In this document: piece by piece, positions 1-11,576 of the stretch
Numbering within the stretch: the stretch's first letter is position 1
How the letters are laid out: every line of letters starts with the position of its first letter
Source: Theobroma cacao
Lineage: Eukaryota; Streptophyta; Magnoliopsida; Malvales; Malvaceae
DNA length: 64,000 bases
Assembly (NCBI RefSeq): GCF_000208745.1
Contig: NC_030855.1
Span: 8,846,646-8,910,645 of the forward strand
Reading direction: 5' to 3'
Program-made: the position numbers and the translations under genes
Notes under the pieces: generated by a model
The model's input: the letters and a program-made list of their open reading frames with translations, nothing else
Told to the model about the DNA's origin: nothing
Databases searched by the model: none

Positions 1-340
1 TATTAATGTAAATTGGATTGGTTGTGATGTTGTGTGTGTATAGGTTCCAACAAGGCCTCACATGTCCATTTGGAGTATTAGTTGAGGTTAGAGTCAAGCA
101 AAAGAAACAACAAGACGGGTGAGTGAACTTGCATTTCAAAATATTTTTGGGAATGTGAATGTGTTTGCACAATACATTAAATGATTTTATCAAACATTTC
201 TTAAAAATTGGTGCCTTGGGAACAAGCCCTTGATAAATTATCTTTGTGTTGTGATATGTGCCTATTATGGATTCATATACTGCTACATTATGTTGATATT
301 TATATACATATGAATATATTGTTGTGTATTGATATTGACT

Positions 341-460
341 CAGCTATGTGTGAGTAGGGAGTGCGCATAAGCTGATGATGACCCGGTTATGTGCGAGTAG
401 GGAGTGCGCATAAACCGGTGATGACCCAGCCATGTGCGAGTAGGGAGTGCACATGAGCTG
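341..460 (+). repeat. 43-bp tandem minisatellite of imperfect hairpins
   Basis: There are three units with a 43-bp period. Each contains an inverted repeat around a conserved loop core (GAGTAGGGAGTG). The arms begin CAGCTATG, CCGGTTATG and CAGCCATG, and are answered by CATAAGCTG, CATAAACCGG and CATGAGCTG. Arm changes in one strand are matched in the other. Two ~24-bp GATGATGGGATGGTGTGCAT-like repeats follow to about 510. Similar hairpin arrays occur in the other two G-type LTRs (12371-12500 and 63598-63845). Confidence 0.8.
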
Positions 461-517
461 ATGATGATGGGATGGTGTGCATGATGATGATGGGATGGTG
501 TGCATGATAATGATGGG

Positions 518-542
518 TATATATATATATATATATATATAC
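518..542. repeat. (TA)n microsatellite
   Basis: This is an uninterrupted alternating TA tract directly after the hairpin minisatellite. It lies inside the G-type LTR. Confidence 0.95.
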
Positions 543-719
543 ATATGTAAATATGTGTGTTATAGGAAGTTTATGAGTAATGGTATATGGTTGTAATGCA
601 TGTGAAATTTGGCATGATGAATGTTGAGAAATTCCCATTTTCTTGCAAATAGATCATTATTGCAGCACCAAATGGAGTTTTTGTGCAAAGGAGACCCCTG
701 TTTCACTTAGGTGCCTTGC

Positions 720-1053
720 TTCTCACTACAGCAAGAATGCTTTCTCGCTGTAGCAAGAAACATTCTGTTTTGGCAGCAAAAAACTCGCTGCAGCGAAAAT
801 AAATCTCGTTGCAGCGAGAAACTCTTAGGTTTTAGTGCAGTGCGTTCATTTCGATGAAGATTTTAACCACTTTCACTTCTGAAATGGGAAAAGTACTAAA
901 CATCAAAGTTGTAGCCCTGCCTATTGTCTTTTTAATAGTCAAAAATCAGGTCAATTAGATTTCTGTAGCGGAAGATATACTAGAAAAATTGAAACACATG
1001 CAAACTAGTACTATTTCTCACTACAGCGAGAATGAACTTCGCTGCAATGAGAA
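720..1053. repeat. Cluster of degenerate 18-bp palindromes (TTCTCGCTGCAGCGAGAA-like)
   Basis: At least six copies of a motif close to the perfect palindrome TTCTCGCTGCAGCGAGAA are visible at about 720-737, 742-759, 782-799, 803-820, 1015-1032 and 1036-1053. Spacing is irregular, so this is not a simple tandem repeat. A comparable cluster lies at 63191-63389 in another G-type LTR. The function is unknown; a protein-binding site array is one possibility. Confidence 0.75.
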
Positions 1054-1752
1054 ACATTTTGTCCTACATGCTACCCTATTCAGTTTTTGACATATTTTTC
1101 ACCCATTTAACTTCATGGGTTGATCATGGGTTGTTGCAACACTATGAGGGTATTAATCAAGGTTTGAAATGAGGGGTTTTTAATAAGAAATTAACTCAAG
1201 TGCATTGTTTTTAAACAAGTGCATCATGATTTCCAAATTCTTCCTATTGATTGCTTGTTCCCTTCTTATGTTCACTCACTGAGTTTTATACTCACGTTTT
1301 TAAAATTCATGTTTTCAGATTTGGAGGCAGTTGGGACCTAGATTGAGTTGCACACATATGCTCGCCTTCTTGGTTGGTACTATGGCATCTCAGTAGCGGT
1401 ACCTTTACTTAAAGTCACTACGTTGACGGTTGAGAGTCTTTTATCTGTGTACATGTATATGGAATGTAAACTACTATGAGTCATGTTATAAATGAGGTAT
1501 GTATATGTTGGATTGATGATGATGCCTTATGAGACGACAATGATTGACAATACTTTGAGATAATACAAATATGAATATTCGATCGCTATAAATTATTACC
1601 GAAACATTCATCATTGAGAACTAAAATATGTGGTTTTGGAAATGATGGTTGGGATTAATGATCGGGATTGCATAAATAGGCTTGCTTGTGCTTAGTGGGC
1701 TATGCCCATTAGGCCCATGCGCCGGTCATAGCCTGGAATTTGGGCTGTGACA

Positions 1753-2935
1753 TCTTAAGTCATTGTAAGAAAGTAGAAAATGAAAAAAGACTGGCTATAG
1801 TTAGCATAAGGAGTGATCATGGAGGAGAATTTGAAAATGATGAGTTTGAAAAGTTTTGCAATGAAAAGGGGTTTATCTTTGGGCTAGGACCATGCTATGT
1901 GATAACAACCTACCTAAATATCTTTGGGTTGAGGCAGTAAATACAGCAGCTTGTATTCTTAATAGAGTCTCAATAATACCCTTGATTTCAAAGACTCCAT
2001 ATGAACTTTATAAAGGTTGGAAACCAAATATTTCTCACCTTAAGAGTTTTGGTTGCAAGTGCTTTGTATTGAACAATGGAAAACAGCCCCTAGGGAAGTT
2101 TGATGCAAAGAGTGATGAAGCAATATTTGTTGGATATGCATTAAACTCAAAGGCCTATAGAGTTTTTAACAAAAGGACCTTAACCGTTGAAGAATCAATT
2201 CATGTATTTTTTGATGAGTCAAATGCTTTAAAAAAAGAAGTTCATGATGATGATGATGATGATGTAGAAGTCTTAGAAAAACAAATGGAAGAAATGAGTT
2301 TAGAGAACAACAAAAATAATGAAGAAAGCTCACCTATAAGAGAAAATGAAACTCCACCTCTAGAAAATCTGCAAAGAGTAGAAAATCAGCATGATGATCT
2401 TCCAAGGAGTTGGCGATATGTAAGAGACCACCCACATGACCAAATAATATGTGACATTTCACAAGGAGTTAGAACTAGAAAAGCAACAAGAGAAACTTGT
2501 GAGTTTTCAGCTTTTATATCTCAAATCAAACCTAAAAACTTTGAAGAAGCTAAAAAGGAGGAAAATTGGACAATGGCCATGCAAAAAGAACTTGATCAAT
2601 TCACAAGGAATTGTGTATGATCACTGGTACCTAGATCTTTAAATCACCCTATTGTTGGTACAAAATGGGTATTTACAAATAAGGTAGATGAGCAAGGAAA
2701 TGTAGTTAGAAATAAAGCTAGGTTGGTAGCAATAGGATACAATTAAGAGGAAGGAATAGATTATGATGAAACCTTTGCTCCCGTTGCTAGGATTGAAGCC
2801 ATAAGGTTGTTGCTAGCTTTTGCATGTTTCATAAATTTTAAACTGCTCCAAATGGATGTAAAAAGTGCATTCTTAAATGAATTAATTCAAGAGGAAGTAT
2901 ATGTAGAACAACCACCTGGTTTTAAACACTTTGAA
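1753..2935 (+). pseudogene. Copia pol fragment: integrase core/C-terminus to start of reverse transcriptase
   Basis: Translation shows the integrase core around SDHGGEFEN (1813-1839), carrying the second catalytic Asp. It then shows the integrase C-terminal region and linker (open from 1892 to 2620), and the RT start TKWVFTNKVDEQGNVV (from about 2661). Compared with B, about 70 bp are missing near 1868-1885; the segment that carries the third catalytic residue (Glu of QNGVVER) is lost, so this integrase could not be active even if otherwise intact. An in-frame TGA at 2618-2620 replaces a Trp codon kept in B, and a TAA near 2743 replaces a Gln codon. The fragment is cut at 2935 by solo LTR F1 and continues at 5586. 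Confidence 0.93.
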
Positions 2936-5585
2936 TGTCAAGCCTGACTCTACAATATGTGTATTATGCCATTCTTACATAAGAATGCATGTTTGCTTAC
3001 TTAGGTACCTTGGAATTTTGCCACCGTAAGGGCAAAATTGTAATTTTACACCACCCAACACTTGTCCAGCACATGGATTTTACCCAGTATTATCATGGAT
3101 AATTGAAGGATTTTATGTGGTGGAGAAAGAAAGCTTAATAGCTAAGAATTTAAAAATGGACCAATGGTAAAGTGACAAGTGTCAAGCTTTTAATTCTTTA
3201 TTATTTTCCTTATAAATTAGCATAAAATCAGCCCATTTCTCATTCATATGGCCGGCCAAAGAAGAACAAAGGAAGAAAAGAAAAAACAAGAACCCTAGGT
3301 GGAAAAATTCAAGGGGAAAGTGTGAAAATTCAAGGAAACAAGTGAAAAAAAGGTAAGATTTTTCAATTAAGCTTGAGATCTTTCTTTCTTAAGCATTTTT
3401 TCTTATTTTCCATGGTTGTATCACATGATTCCATGATGGGTATCTTGCTGATCAAACCCTAGGAGAGAGAATTTGATGATGATTTAGATAGATTTTTAAG
3501 ATATATGGATGTTTTTAGTTGTTTATGGTGTTAAGTGTAAGAATTAAGCTTGAAATTCACATATTCCTCATGAGTTCATCATTGGCCGAATCTTCCTTGT
3601 AGAGTGTTGATGGTGAATTTGATTTTATTTCAACTGAATTGGTTAGGAAATGATGAATTATGGTGAAAAAATCAAGTAGGAAAAATCATAGTGTTGATGC
3701 ACTCACCATGGCCAAATTCTCAAGAAGAAATGTGAGGATAGTTTTGCTAAATTTTATTTTATTTGACTTGTGTTTGGTGATTTGAAGAATTGGGAGAAAA
3801 ATGGAATTAATTGGAGTTGAATTGGACATATTGGCCAATTAATCAAGTGATAGATAGAATTAGGCCAATACCGATTTATTTTGGTACACAACTGAATTTG
3901 TGTAGAACACCTTGTTTAGACGATAATCCGAACGATTTGCATTCCATTTCATGCATTAGTAAAGAGCCTGAAATAGATTTATAATGGTATGAGACAGTAT
4001 ATTGAATTGTGTGTCGTGTATTGTATATAGGTGGTGAGCCCTCTAACAAGGGTCAAGACGTTGTGTCAGAGGATTGAGAATAGGAGTATTTCAAACTCCT
4101 GATACAGTGAGTAACCTTATCATCATCTTGATTATCTGAAGTGAATTTTAATTCGTTTTTATGATTTTTTGCAAAATGAGTTTAAATGGTAAATCTTTAT
4201 GTTTTATAAGCAAAATGTGATTAAACGAAATGATTTTATAAAATTGTCTTGAAATTAAATTATGGCTTGGAAAATGGAGTAATTGGAGACTGTTTGCTGT
4301 GTTATAAATCATGGTTTGAATTGAATGGCTTATGATAATATTAACATGAATGGTTAGATTTGGTAAATGTGCTGAAAAAGTATGAACTGTTGATTTGCCT
4401 TGAGAGGTTGTAAAATAAAATAATTGCCATGTCATGCTGTTGAATTTTATTGAATTGGTCGCTGCAGTGGACGGGTTCTGTGGACCAGCCTATTAGAGGG
4501 GCATGGTAACCCTATTATATTCATACCTCAATATGAGAGGCATGGATGGATAACTCTTGTGGTTAACACTTTAGAGTTCACTTCATGCTAAACCACCACG
4601 TGAAGGTGAACTCAGCCAACGCTAAGGAACGACTATGTTTTCAAAATAAAAACATGATTTATGTGTACATAACTCTTTAACAGCCTTGGCGGACTTGGTT
4701 GGGATAGCCCTCGGCCAAGGTATCCTTGATAACTGAGTATGAGAATGATTTTGGCACGAGCCAAACTTTTCAAGAAATCATAAGCCTCGTTGTTTATTTT
4801 GGTGAAATGAATTTATTTTATCTTATTAAAATGAGTTCGAAATGCTGAGAATCGTTTTTATACTCATCTATTTTATCTGTCTCCATTTACTCAGCTTTAG
4901 ATATTTTAGATGGTATTTGTTTACTCACTGGGATTATATAATCTCACCACCCTCCTTTCCACCCATTTCAGGCTCAGAATAAGCTGTAGATAGTTGATTT
5001 CATCGAGAACTACCATTGGGTTTGCATCCTCCAAACTGTAGGTTCATAGCTTTTATTACTTTTGGTCTTTCGTGGGCCCACGTGTCACTGTAAATTAAAT
5101 CTTATGCTTTGGTTATTTGTATTACAGTATGTATGAATTTATTTAGCTTTTACGCTACAAAAATTATTTACCCGTAACTTTATAAATATTGTTTTATAAA
5201 AAAATGGAATATTTTATTGAATATTTTTATTATATTCAAATAGGTATAGTTTCATTTTAAATGAATGTTTTAGACGTTTAAAATTATTTTTGATGATGAA
5301 ATATGTGTTTTACACTCGCATACTATATTTTTAGTTGGTTTCGAGATTTTTAAGGAAAAATAACTAAAATGCCTCTGTGAGAAAAAAATTATTTTTCTAT
5401 TGTTTTGATTTGGAAATAGTTTATAATCTCTCAAAACATGATACTTAATAACTGTTGCTCACAGGGGAGGTGAGAAAATTGATATTAAAGCCTTGCGAGG
5501 TTCTGGTTGGCATTTTGGGCAATGAATGTCTATCGGGACGTTGCGGTGGTTGTCGCGGGCTCAAAGGGAGTACCGGGTCGTGACA
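2936..5585 (+). mobile_element. Solo LTR F1 (Ty3/gypsy-like) with TTGAA target duplication
   Basis: The LTR starts TGTCAAGCCTGACTCTACAA and ends GGTCGTGACA. It is flanked by TTGAA at 2931-2935 and 5586-5590, and removing it restores the copia RT reading seen in B near 53063. It is the same family as F2 and is related to the LTR of chromovirus D, whose LTR also ends GTCATGACA in its own orientation. It is therefore assigned to Ty3/gypsy in plus orientation. Relative to F2 it lacks about 330 bp of the upstream region after the shared TTACTTAGGTACC at about 3008. A TATA-like stretch (TATAAATTAG) lies near 3210. No coding region is supported. Confidence 0.9.
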
Positions 5586-6714
5586 TTGAAAAATCTGATC
5601 ATGTTTTCAAACTTCATAAAGCCTTGTATGGATTGAAAGAACTCCTAGAGCTTGGTATAAGAGGCTTTCAAAATTTCTAGTTGAAAAAGGGTATGATAGA
5701 GGCAGCATTGATACTACATTCTTCATAAAAAGATATCTAAATGATTTAACTGTTGTGCAAATATATGTAGATGACATTGTATTTGGTGCAACTAATGAGG
5801 CTTTATGCAAGAACTTTTCTAAGGAAATGCATGGTGAATTTGAGATGAGCATGATGGGAGAGTTGAAGTACTTCCTTGGTCTCCAAATTAAACAAAGTGA
5901 GGAAGGAATCTTCATCAACCAAGAAAGATATACTCAAGATATGCTCAAGAAATTTGATATGCTGAAGCTGAAACTAATTACCACACCAAAGAGTACATCC
6001 ACCAAACTTGACTTAGATGAAAAAGGTAAGGATGTAGATCAAAAGCGCTATAGAGGTATGATCGACTCTCTTTTCTACTTAACAGCAAGTAGACCAGATA
6101 TTCAATTTAGTGTGTGCTTGTGTGCAAGATTTCAATCACAACCTAAAGAATCAAACCTAACAGCTATTAAGAGAATTTTTAGATACCTCATAGACACTCA
6201 AGGGCTAGAAATATGGTACTCTAGATACTCAACCTTTAGTTTAGTTGAATATTCAGATGCTGATTTTACTGGCAGCAGAACAGATAGGAAAAGCACTAGT
6301 GGAACATGCCAATTGTTAGGAAGGATGCTTGTGTCTTAGTCCAACAAAAAGCAAAACTCAGTGGCACTATCTACAGCAGAGGCTGAATATGTATCATTAG
6401 GTAGCTGTTATGCACAAATCCTTTGGATCAAGCAACAATTAAAAGACTATGGAATAATTATGCATAATGTACCAATATATTATGATAACACGAGTGCAAT
6501 CAATATATCAAAAATCTTTGTGCAGCACTCTAGGACAAAGCACATTGAAATTAGACACCATTTTATTAGAGACCATGTAGTGAAAAATGATATTAAGATA
6601 GAATTTGTGAATACTTTACATCAATTAGCAGACATTTTTACCAAACCTTTGAGTGAAGATAGATTCTGTGAGATTAGAAGAAATTTAGGGATGATTAGTG
6701 TGAAGGAATTATAG
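5586..6714 (+). pseudogene. Copia pol fragment: reverse transcriptase C-terminal part and RNase H
   Basis: This continues the fragment ending at 2935. The RT palm motif YVDD is intact at about 5764-5775 (QIYVDDIVFGA). The RT/RNase H connection follows, with TASRPDIQFSV, and then the RNase H motifs YSDADFTGSRTDRKSTSG and ALSTAEAEYVSLG. The end motif HSRTKHIEIRHHFIRDHV and a natural stop at 6712-6714 match the usual copia pol C-terminus. A one-base deletion near 5638 (within ALYGLK) shifts the frame. A TAG at 6337-6339 replaces the Trp kept in B (MSWSNKK). It is otherwise better preserved than the corresponding part of B. Confidence 0.95.
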
Positions 6715-7108
6715 GAAAACCTTCGGCTCTCACATTGAAAACAGAATGCATTCAGTCGACTAAGGAAATCTTGGTCAACTAAGAGTAGTCTGACAGCATT
6801 AAATAATAAGACTTAGTGAGTTTAGAGAAAGAGGAGTAAAATGTGGTAAAAAGTGGGTTTACCGGGTGCAAAAAGAATGAAGAAAAACTGCCAAAGGTAA
6901 ATAACCAAATTTTAGAGGGAATTTTGAAATTATGAAGAAATAAAAATAGGGCAGTACTTAAAGGAAGGTGAGCAGTTTTTCTAAGTAATAACTAATGATT
7001 ACCTCTCCTTCTCTCTCCCTTAGAACCCGTTGCTCTAAAAACAAAAACCCAAATCTTCTTGTTTGCCTCTGAAACCAACTCAAACCCTCAAAAATTTCTG
7101 GGACAAAA
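6715..7108 (+). other. Spacer between pol and third ORF in element E
   Basis: This is about 394 bp with no ORF. It holds a copy of the CAGTCGACTAAG motif (about 6755-6767) that is also repeated in the LTR, and near its end a pyrimidine-rich tract with CTAAT and AG (6992-7023) resembling a plant 3' splice site. The same spacer lies at 54208-54607 in B. Confidence 0.75.
6992..7023 (+). promoter_or_regulatory. Candidate branch point, pyrimidine tract and splice acceptor before third ORF
   Basis: CTAAT (6992-6996, fits CTRAY) is followed by a 20-nt C/T-rich run and AG at 7022-7023, which is 86 bp before the third-ORF ATG at 7109. B has the pyrimidine tract and a CTGAC, but the terminal AG has become a T-A context (CCCATAAAACC). 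That the third ORF is expressed from a spliced RNA is inference only. Confidence 0.35.
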
Positions 7109-7559
7109 ATGGATAAAACATCTCAAAGTAAAGGTATATCGAAAAATAAGAAAGGGAAAAGGCCAATGGAGGAAGGACCAGTAACATAAATTTTGAAGAA
7201 GAAACAAAAAATCATGCCTGCTTCAGTCAAAGAAATATCCAAGAAACTAACAAAAAAGAAGCAGAAAACAAACAAGAAGAAAGAAACAGAACCCTCACTC
7301 CACAAAGGTACCAATTCTTCTTCTTCAAAATTTAGGAATAAGTTGCATGAATATAGGTTCAAAAATATCACGAATGCACCAGTCTCCTGTGGAAAATTTA
7401 TCGATTGGAAGAGTTTTGAGAAAAATATAGAAATCCAGACTAGTTTATCTAAGTACTTTGATGAACTGAAACTAAATGGTTAGAACACCTTTAAGAATAG
7501 GTCTTATAGTCCAAGTCTGGTTAAAGAATTCTATTATGGTATTGCTTTGAAAGGAAAGG
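7109..7559 (+). pseudogene. SIRE third ORF of element E, N-terminal part
   Basis: ATG at 7109 opens a Lys-rich N-terminus (MDKTSQSKGISKNKKGKRPM), followed by KKKQK-type basic clusters and then KFRNKLHEYRFKNI. Stops lie at 7190-7192 (TAA) and 7481-7483 (TAG, where B has TAC). The homologous start in B at 54608 begins MARTSQSKEILEKKKRKRP, which supports this start. No signal peptide or membrane segment is visible. The ORF is interrupted by solo LTR F2 and continues at 10488. This position behind pol is that of the so-called envelope-like ORF of SIRE elements; that function is not demonstrated here. Confidence 0.8.
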
Positions 7560-10482
7560 TGTCAAGCTCGGCTCTACAATATGTTTATTATGCCATTCTT
7601 ACATAAGAATGCATGTTTGCTTACTTAGGTACCTCAGAAATCGTTAAAGGACGACAATGTACCAAATGGTACAATTAAGTTGAATTAAGCCTCGAATTAG
7701 TCCAAATAAAATTTTAAGATGAAATTGAGAGTTTTAAAACCCCATAATGACTTAAAATGGTGATTCAGAGTTCGAGGACCGATTTGGAGTCAAATTAGAA
7801 TTTTCATGACCTAAGGGTAAAATGGTCATTTTGCCACCCGAGGTTAAGATGTGAGTGTTGGATGAAATTTTTGACTAAGATTGATCATTTGGTGTATAAT
7901 TTGAGTTTGATAAGTGAAGAATTATAATTTTAGCTTTTTTTCGAAGATAAGGGTAAAATAGTCATTTTGCCACCCTAGAGGCAAAATTGTAATTTTACAC
8001 CACCCAACACTTGTCATGCCCATGGATTTCAGCCACTAGCATTTTATATCATGGATAATTAAAGGATTTTATGTGGTGGTAGAAGAAAGCTTAATTATTA
8101 AGTTTTTAAACATGGACCAATAACATGGTGACAAGTGTCAGCCCATAACCGTCCCAACTTATTTATCTTGGTCGGCCAAAGAGAGAAAAAGAGAAAAAAG
8201 GAAGAACAAAACCCCTAAAGAGAAAAATTCAAAGGGAAATTATTGATTTTCAAGGAATCAAGCCATTGAAGGTAAAATTTCTTAATTCTAGCTTGTGATC
8301 TACCTTTTCTATATATTATTTTGCATTTTCCATGGTTGAATCACAAGATATCATGAAGGATAGTGTGCTGATCAAACCTTAGGAGACAGAATTTGATGAT
8401 GCATTTAGTTAGAAAACATGTTATTCTAATGTTTTTAGTTGTTTGGTGATGTGTAGTATGAAAAGCAAGCAAGAAAAATTTAAGTTCTTACATCACCTCC
8501 ATTGGTCGAATTTTCCCTATGGTGTGTTGATGGTGGACTTGATTTTATTTCAAATGATTTGGTTAGGAATGAATGATTTAAGGTGTAAAAATCATGTGGG
8601 AAAAACCATAGTGTTCATGCACCCACCATGGCCGAAATTCCCAAGAAGAAATGTGAAGATGATCTTGCTAAATTTTATGTTACTTGACTTGAGTTTGATG
8701 ATTTGGAGTATTGGGAGAGTAATGGAGTTATTTCAAGTTAAATTGGACATATTGGTCAATTAATCAGGTGATAGATCGAATTAGGCCAATACCATTTTAT
8801 TTAGGTACACAATTGAATTTATGTAGAACAACGTGTTTAGAGGATGATCCGAGCAATTCGCATTCCATTTCATGCATTTGTATAGAGCCTGAATTAGTTT
8901 TATAACAGTTTAGCATAAATGTAGTAAATGGCTTATTGTGCATTATGTCTAGGTGGTGAGTATTCTTGCAAAAGTAAAGAGATAGTACCTGAGGATCAAG
9001 AATCGGAGTACTCTAAACTCGATTCCCATTACAGTGAGTAACCTTATTATCGCCTTAAGTATCTAAAGTATGTTTTTATCTGATTTTGTAATTTTATGGA
9101 AAATGTGTTTAAATGAAATGATTTTATAAATTGTTTTGAAATTTAATGACGACTTGAAAAAGGAGTAATTGGAGACTACTTGCTGTATTGTAAATTATGT
9201 TTTGAATTGAATGGCTTATGATAATGTGGGCATGAATGGCTGGATGGGTATTTGTGTTGAAAATGCATAAACTATTGTTTACCTTGATAGGCTGGATAAT
9301 GATAAAAGTGCCATGTCATGCTGTCGAAACTTTTATTGATTTGATGGGATATTGATTAGTCATTGCAATGGCGGGTTTCTGTGGACCATCCTATTAGAGG
9401 GGCACGGTAAACCCCGTTATATTTTACCTCGGTACGAGAGGTGTGTAGGGTAACTCCTGAGGTAAAACTTTAGAGTTCACTTCACGCCAAACCATCACGT
9501 GAGGGTGAACTCAGCCAACGCTAAGGAATGGCTATGTTTTCAAAATAAAAACATGATTTATGCATACATCGCTTTTTAACAGCCTTGGCTGATTCGATTG
9601 GGATAGCCCTAGGCCAAGGTATCCCTGACAATCGAGTATGAGAATGATTTTGGCACGAGCCAAGCTTTTCAAGAAATCATAAGCCTCGTTGTTTATTTGG
9701 GTGAAATGAATCTATTTTATCTTATTAAAATGAGTTCGAAATGTTGTGAATCATTTTTATGCTAATCTATATTTTCTGTCTCCATTTACTCAGCTTTAGA
9801 TATTTTAGATGATATTTGTTTACTCACTGGGATTATATAATCTCATCACTCTCCTTTCCACCCATTTCAGGCTCAAGATAGTCGGTAGATAGCTCATTTC
9901 GTCGAGGGCTATAGTTGGACTTGCTTCCTCAAAAACTGTAGGTTCACAACCTTCATTACTTTTAGTCATTCAGGGACCCACATGTCATTGTTAAATGTTT
10001 TGAATACCTGGCTACGTGTGCTACTGCATGTAGGAATTTATTTTGCTTTTACCCTGTAAAAATTATTTACGTAACGTTCTATAAAAATTGTTTTATGAAA
10101 AATTAGAATATTTGATTCATTATTTTTATTTTATTCCATTAGCTATAATTTCACTTTAAATGAATGTTTTAGATATCTAAACTTATTTTCGGTTATGAAA
10201 TGTGTAAATTTCTCTCATATACTACATTTTAGTTGGTTTTCAAAATTGTTGGGAAATATGACCAAAATACCCCTATGTAGTTGAAACTTCTCTTTGACGG
10301 TTTTTGAATTGAAATTGGTTCATATCACTTTAAAACATGATTTTAGTAACTAAAACTCACAGAGGAAGTGAGAAAACTGGTGTTAAGCCTTGCGAGGTTT
10401 CGATTGGCATTCCGGGTAATGAATGTCTATCTGAACATCGCCGCGGTTGTCACGGGCTCTATGGGAGTTCCAGGTCGTGACA
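7560..10482 (+). mobile_element. Solo LTR F2 (Ty3/gypsy-like), longer relative of F1
   Basis: The LTR starts TGTCAAGCTCGGCTCTACAA and ends GGTCGTGACA. It is flanked by AAAGG (7555-7559) and AAAAG (10483-10487), a target duplication with one mismatch. It closely matches F1 over its whole length but keeps about 330 bp of upstream sequence that F1 has lost. That extra part contains two copies of an imperfect palindrome GGGTAAAATGGTCATTTTGCC. F1 and F2 are independent insertions: the sequence between them is copia E, not a gypsy internal region. ORFs inside (for example 8443-8763) show no recognisable domain. Confidence 0.9.
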
Positions 10483-11576
10483 AAAAGAATTAATAGATTT
10501 TGATGATTATGATGAAGATGGTTTGAATGTTTATCTAAATGGAAAAGAATTTGTTGTGGCTGCTAAAGATTTATGAAACCTGCTGGAAATAGAATGCAAA
10601 GAAAGAGAGTATGAACTCCCTGAAAAATATGATCCATCCTCATTGTGGGAGATCATCATTGAAAGGAAAGAAAAATATTCTTCAAAAAACAATTTAGGTC
10701 TGATAATCAATCCACAGATTAGGATTTTACACTATTTTACAATAGCTAACATTCAATATGGTAGTGGAAGCCTTAGCTACATTAGCCTCCAAGACCTTTG
10801 GTTGATGGAGCATGCCTTCAATGAGGTACCTCTGAATCTGGGAAGATATATGATTGAAAAAATGAGCAGTGCCTGTAGACTTGATAAGGTTAATCTGCTG
10901 TATGGGAATGTAATTACATCCCTTGTGCAGAAGAAGGGAATATGGCCAAAGAGGTAAGATATGGACCTGGTAAAAACCAAAGATCAAGCCATTTATCATG
11001 GGAGCTTGGTTAAAATGGGGTATATACTCGATGGGGAAAGATTCATTAAGGCCCCTAAGACTGGTTCAAGAAAAGAATACAACCTACCTGCTCAACCTGA
11101 AGAAGCCCCTTCCAGATTCTCAAATGAAGTAATTTTTCATTTGCTCATGAGGATTAATGGAAAGTGACTGACCTAGGAGAAAAGATACAGAAAATTGAAG
11201 AGAAAATCACTGAGTTGGAAAACAAGCTGAAGGAGAAGGAAAGCATTCCATCAGAACCTGTGGCTGCAGACAACTCTGCAACATCTAGCACTACACCAGC
11301 ACAACAAGGTGCTGAAGGTGTAGCTGAGAGAACAGAAAAATCTGCTCCTCTTGTTGAAAGTTCTAGCTTTCAAGCTGAAGGTTCCACTTGTAAGTCTACC
11401 AATCTTGTTCTGTAAACTGAGGACTCTCCTCAAGGGGTTGATCAGCCAGCCAAGACATCTTCTCTTGAACCTCAAAGCAAAAATGATTTAGAACAAGGGA
11501 CAAAAGTGGTTGGTTCAGAGACAAAGAAATAGTAGACCTCTTCTCCAAATTCAGAGGAAATTTCTATTATGGATAT
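10483..11576 (+). pseudogene. SIRE third ORF of element E, central domain and coiled coil
   Basis: This continues from 7559. The segment from about 10500 to 11160 contains the conserved block YDPSSLWEIIIERKEKYSS, NPQIRILHYF, LWLMEHAFN, MIEKMSSACRLDKVNLLYGN and YHGSLVKMGYILDGERFI. This pattern resembles the domain often named 'putative plant transposon protein' in retroelement ORFs (family assignment from memory). It is followed by a clear heptad pattern, KIQKIEEKITELENKLKEKE (11185-11244), predicted to form a coiled coil, and a Ser/Thr/Ala-rich region. Stops at about 10574, 10955 and 11165, plus frameshifts, break it. It is cut at 11576 by G-type LTR G2. Confidence 0.75.

Larger units (their letters stand above)
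1..1752 (+). mobile_element. G-type gypsy-like LTR, downstream part, cut by window start
   Basis: This is the 3' part of a long terminal repeat in plus orientation. It ends in GGGCTGTGACA at 1752 and is followed directly by copia integrase sequence that is uninterrupted in element B near 51833. The reverse complement of its last ~70 bp matches the start of the LTRs at 11577 and 62501, so three family members lie in the window. It carries a hairpin minisatellite (341-460), a TA tract and a cluster of short palindromes (720-1053). No coding region is supported. The family's full LTR length is about 3.28 kb judging from G2, so roughly the upstream half lies outside the window. Whether it is a solo LTR or the end of a full element cannot be decided here. 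Confidence 0.8.

Noticed and set aside
2936..10482. F1 and F2 as the two LTRs of one gypsy element
   Set aside because: Each has its own target duplication, they differ by a 330-bp deletion, and the sequence between them is copia E pol and third ORF, colinear with B.
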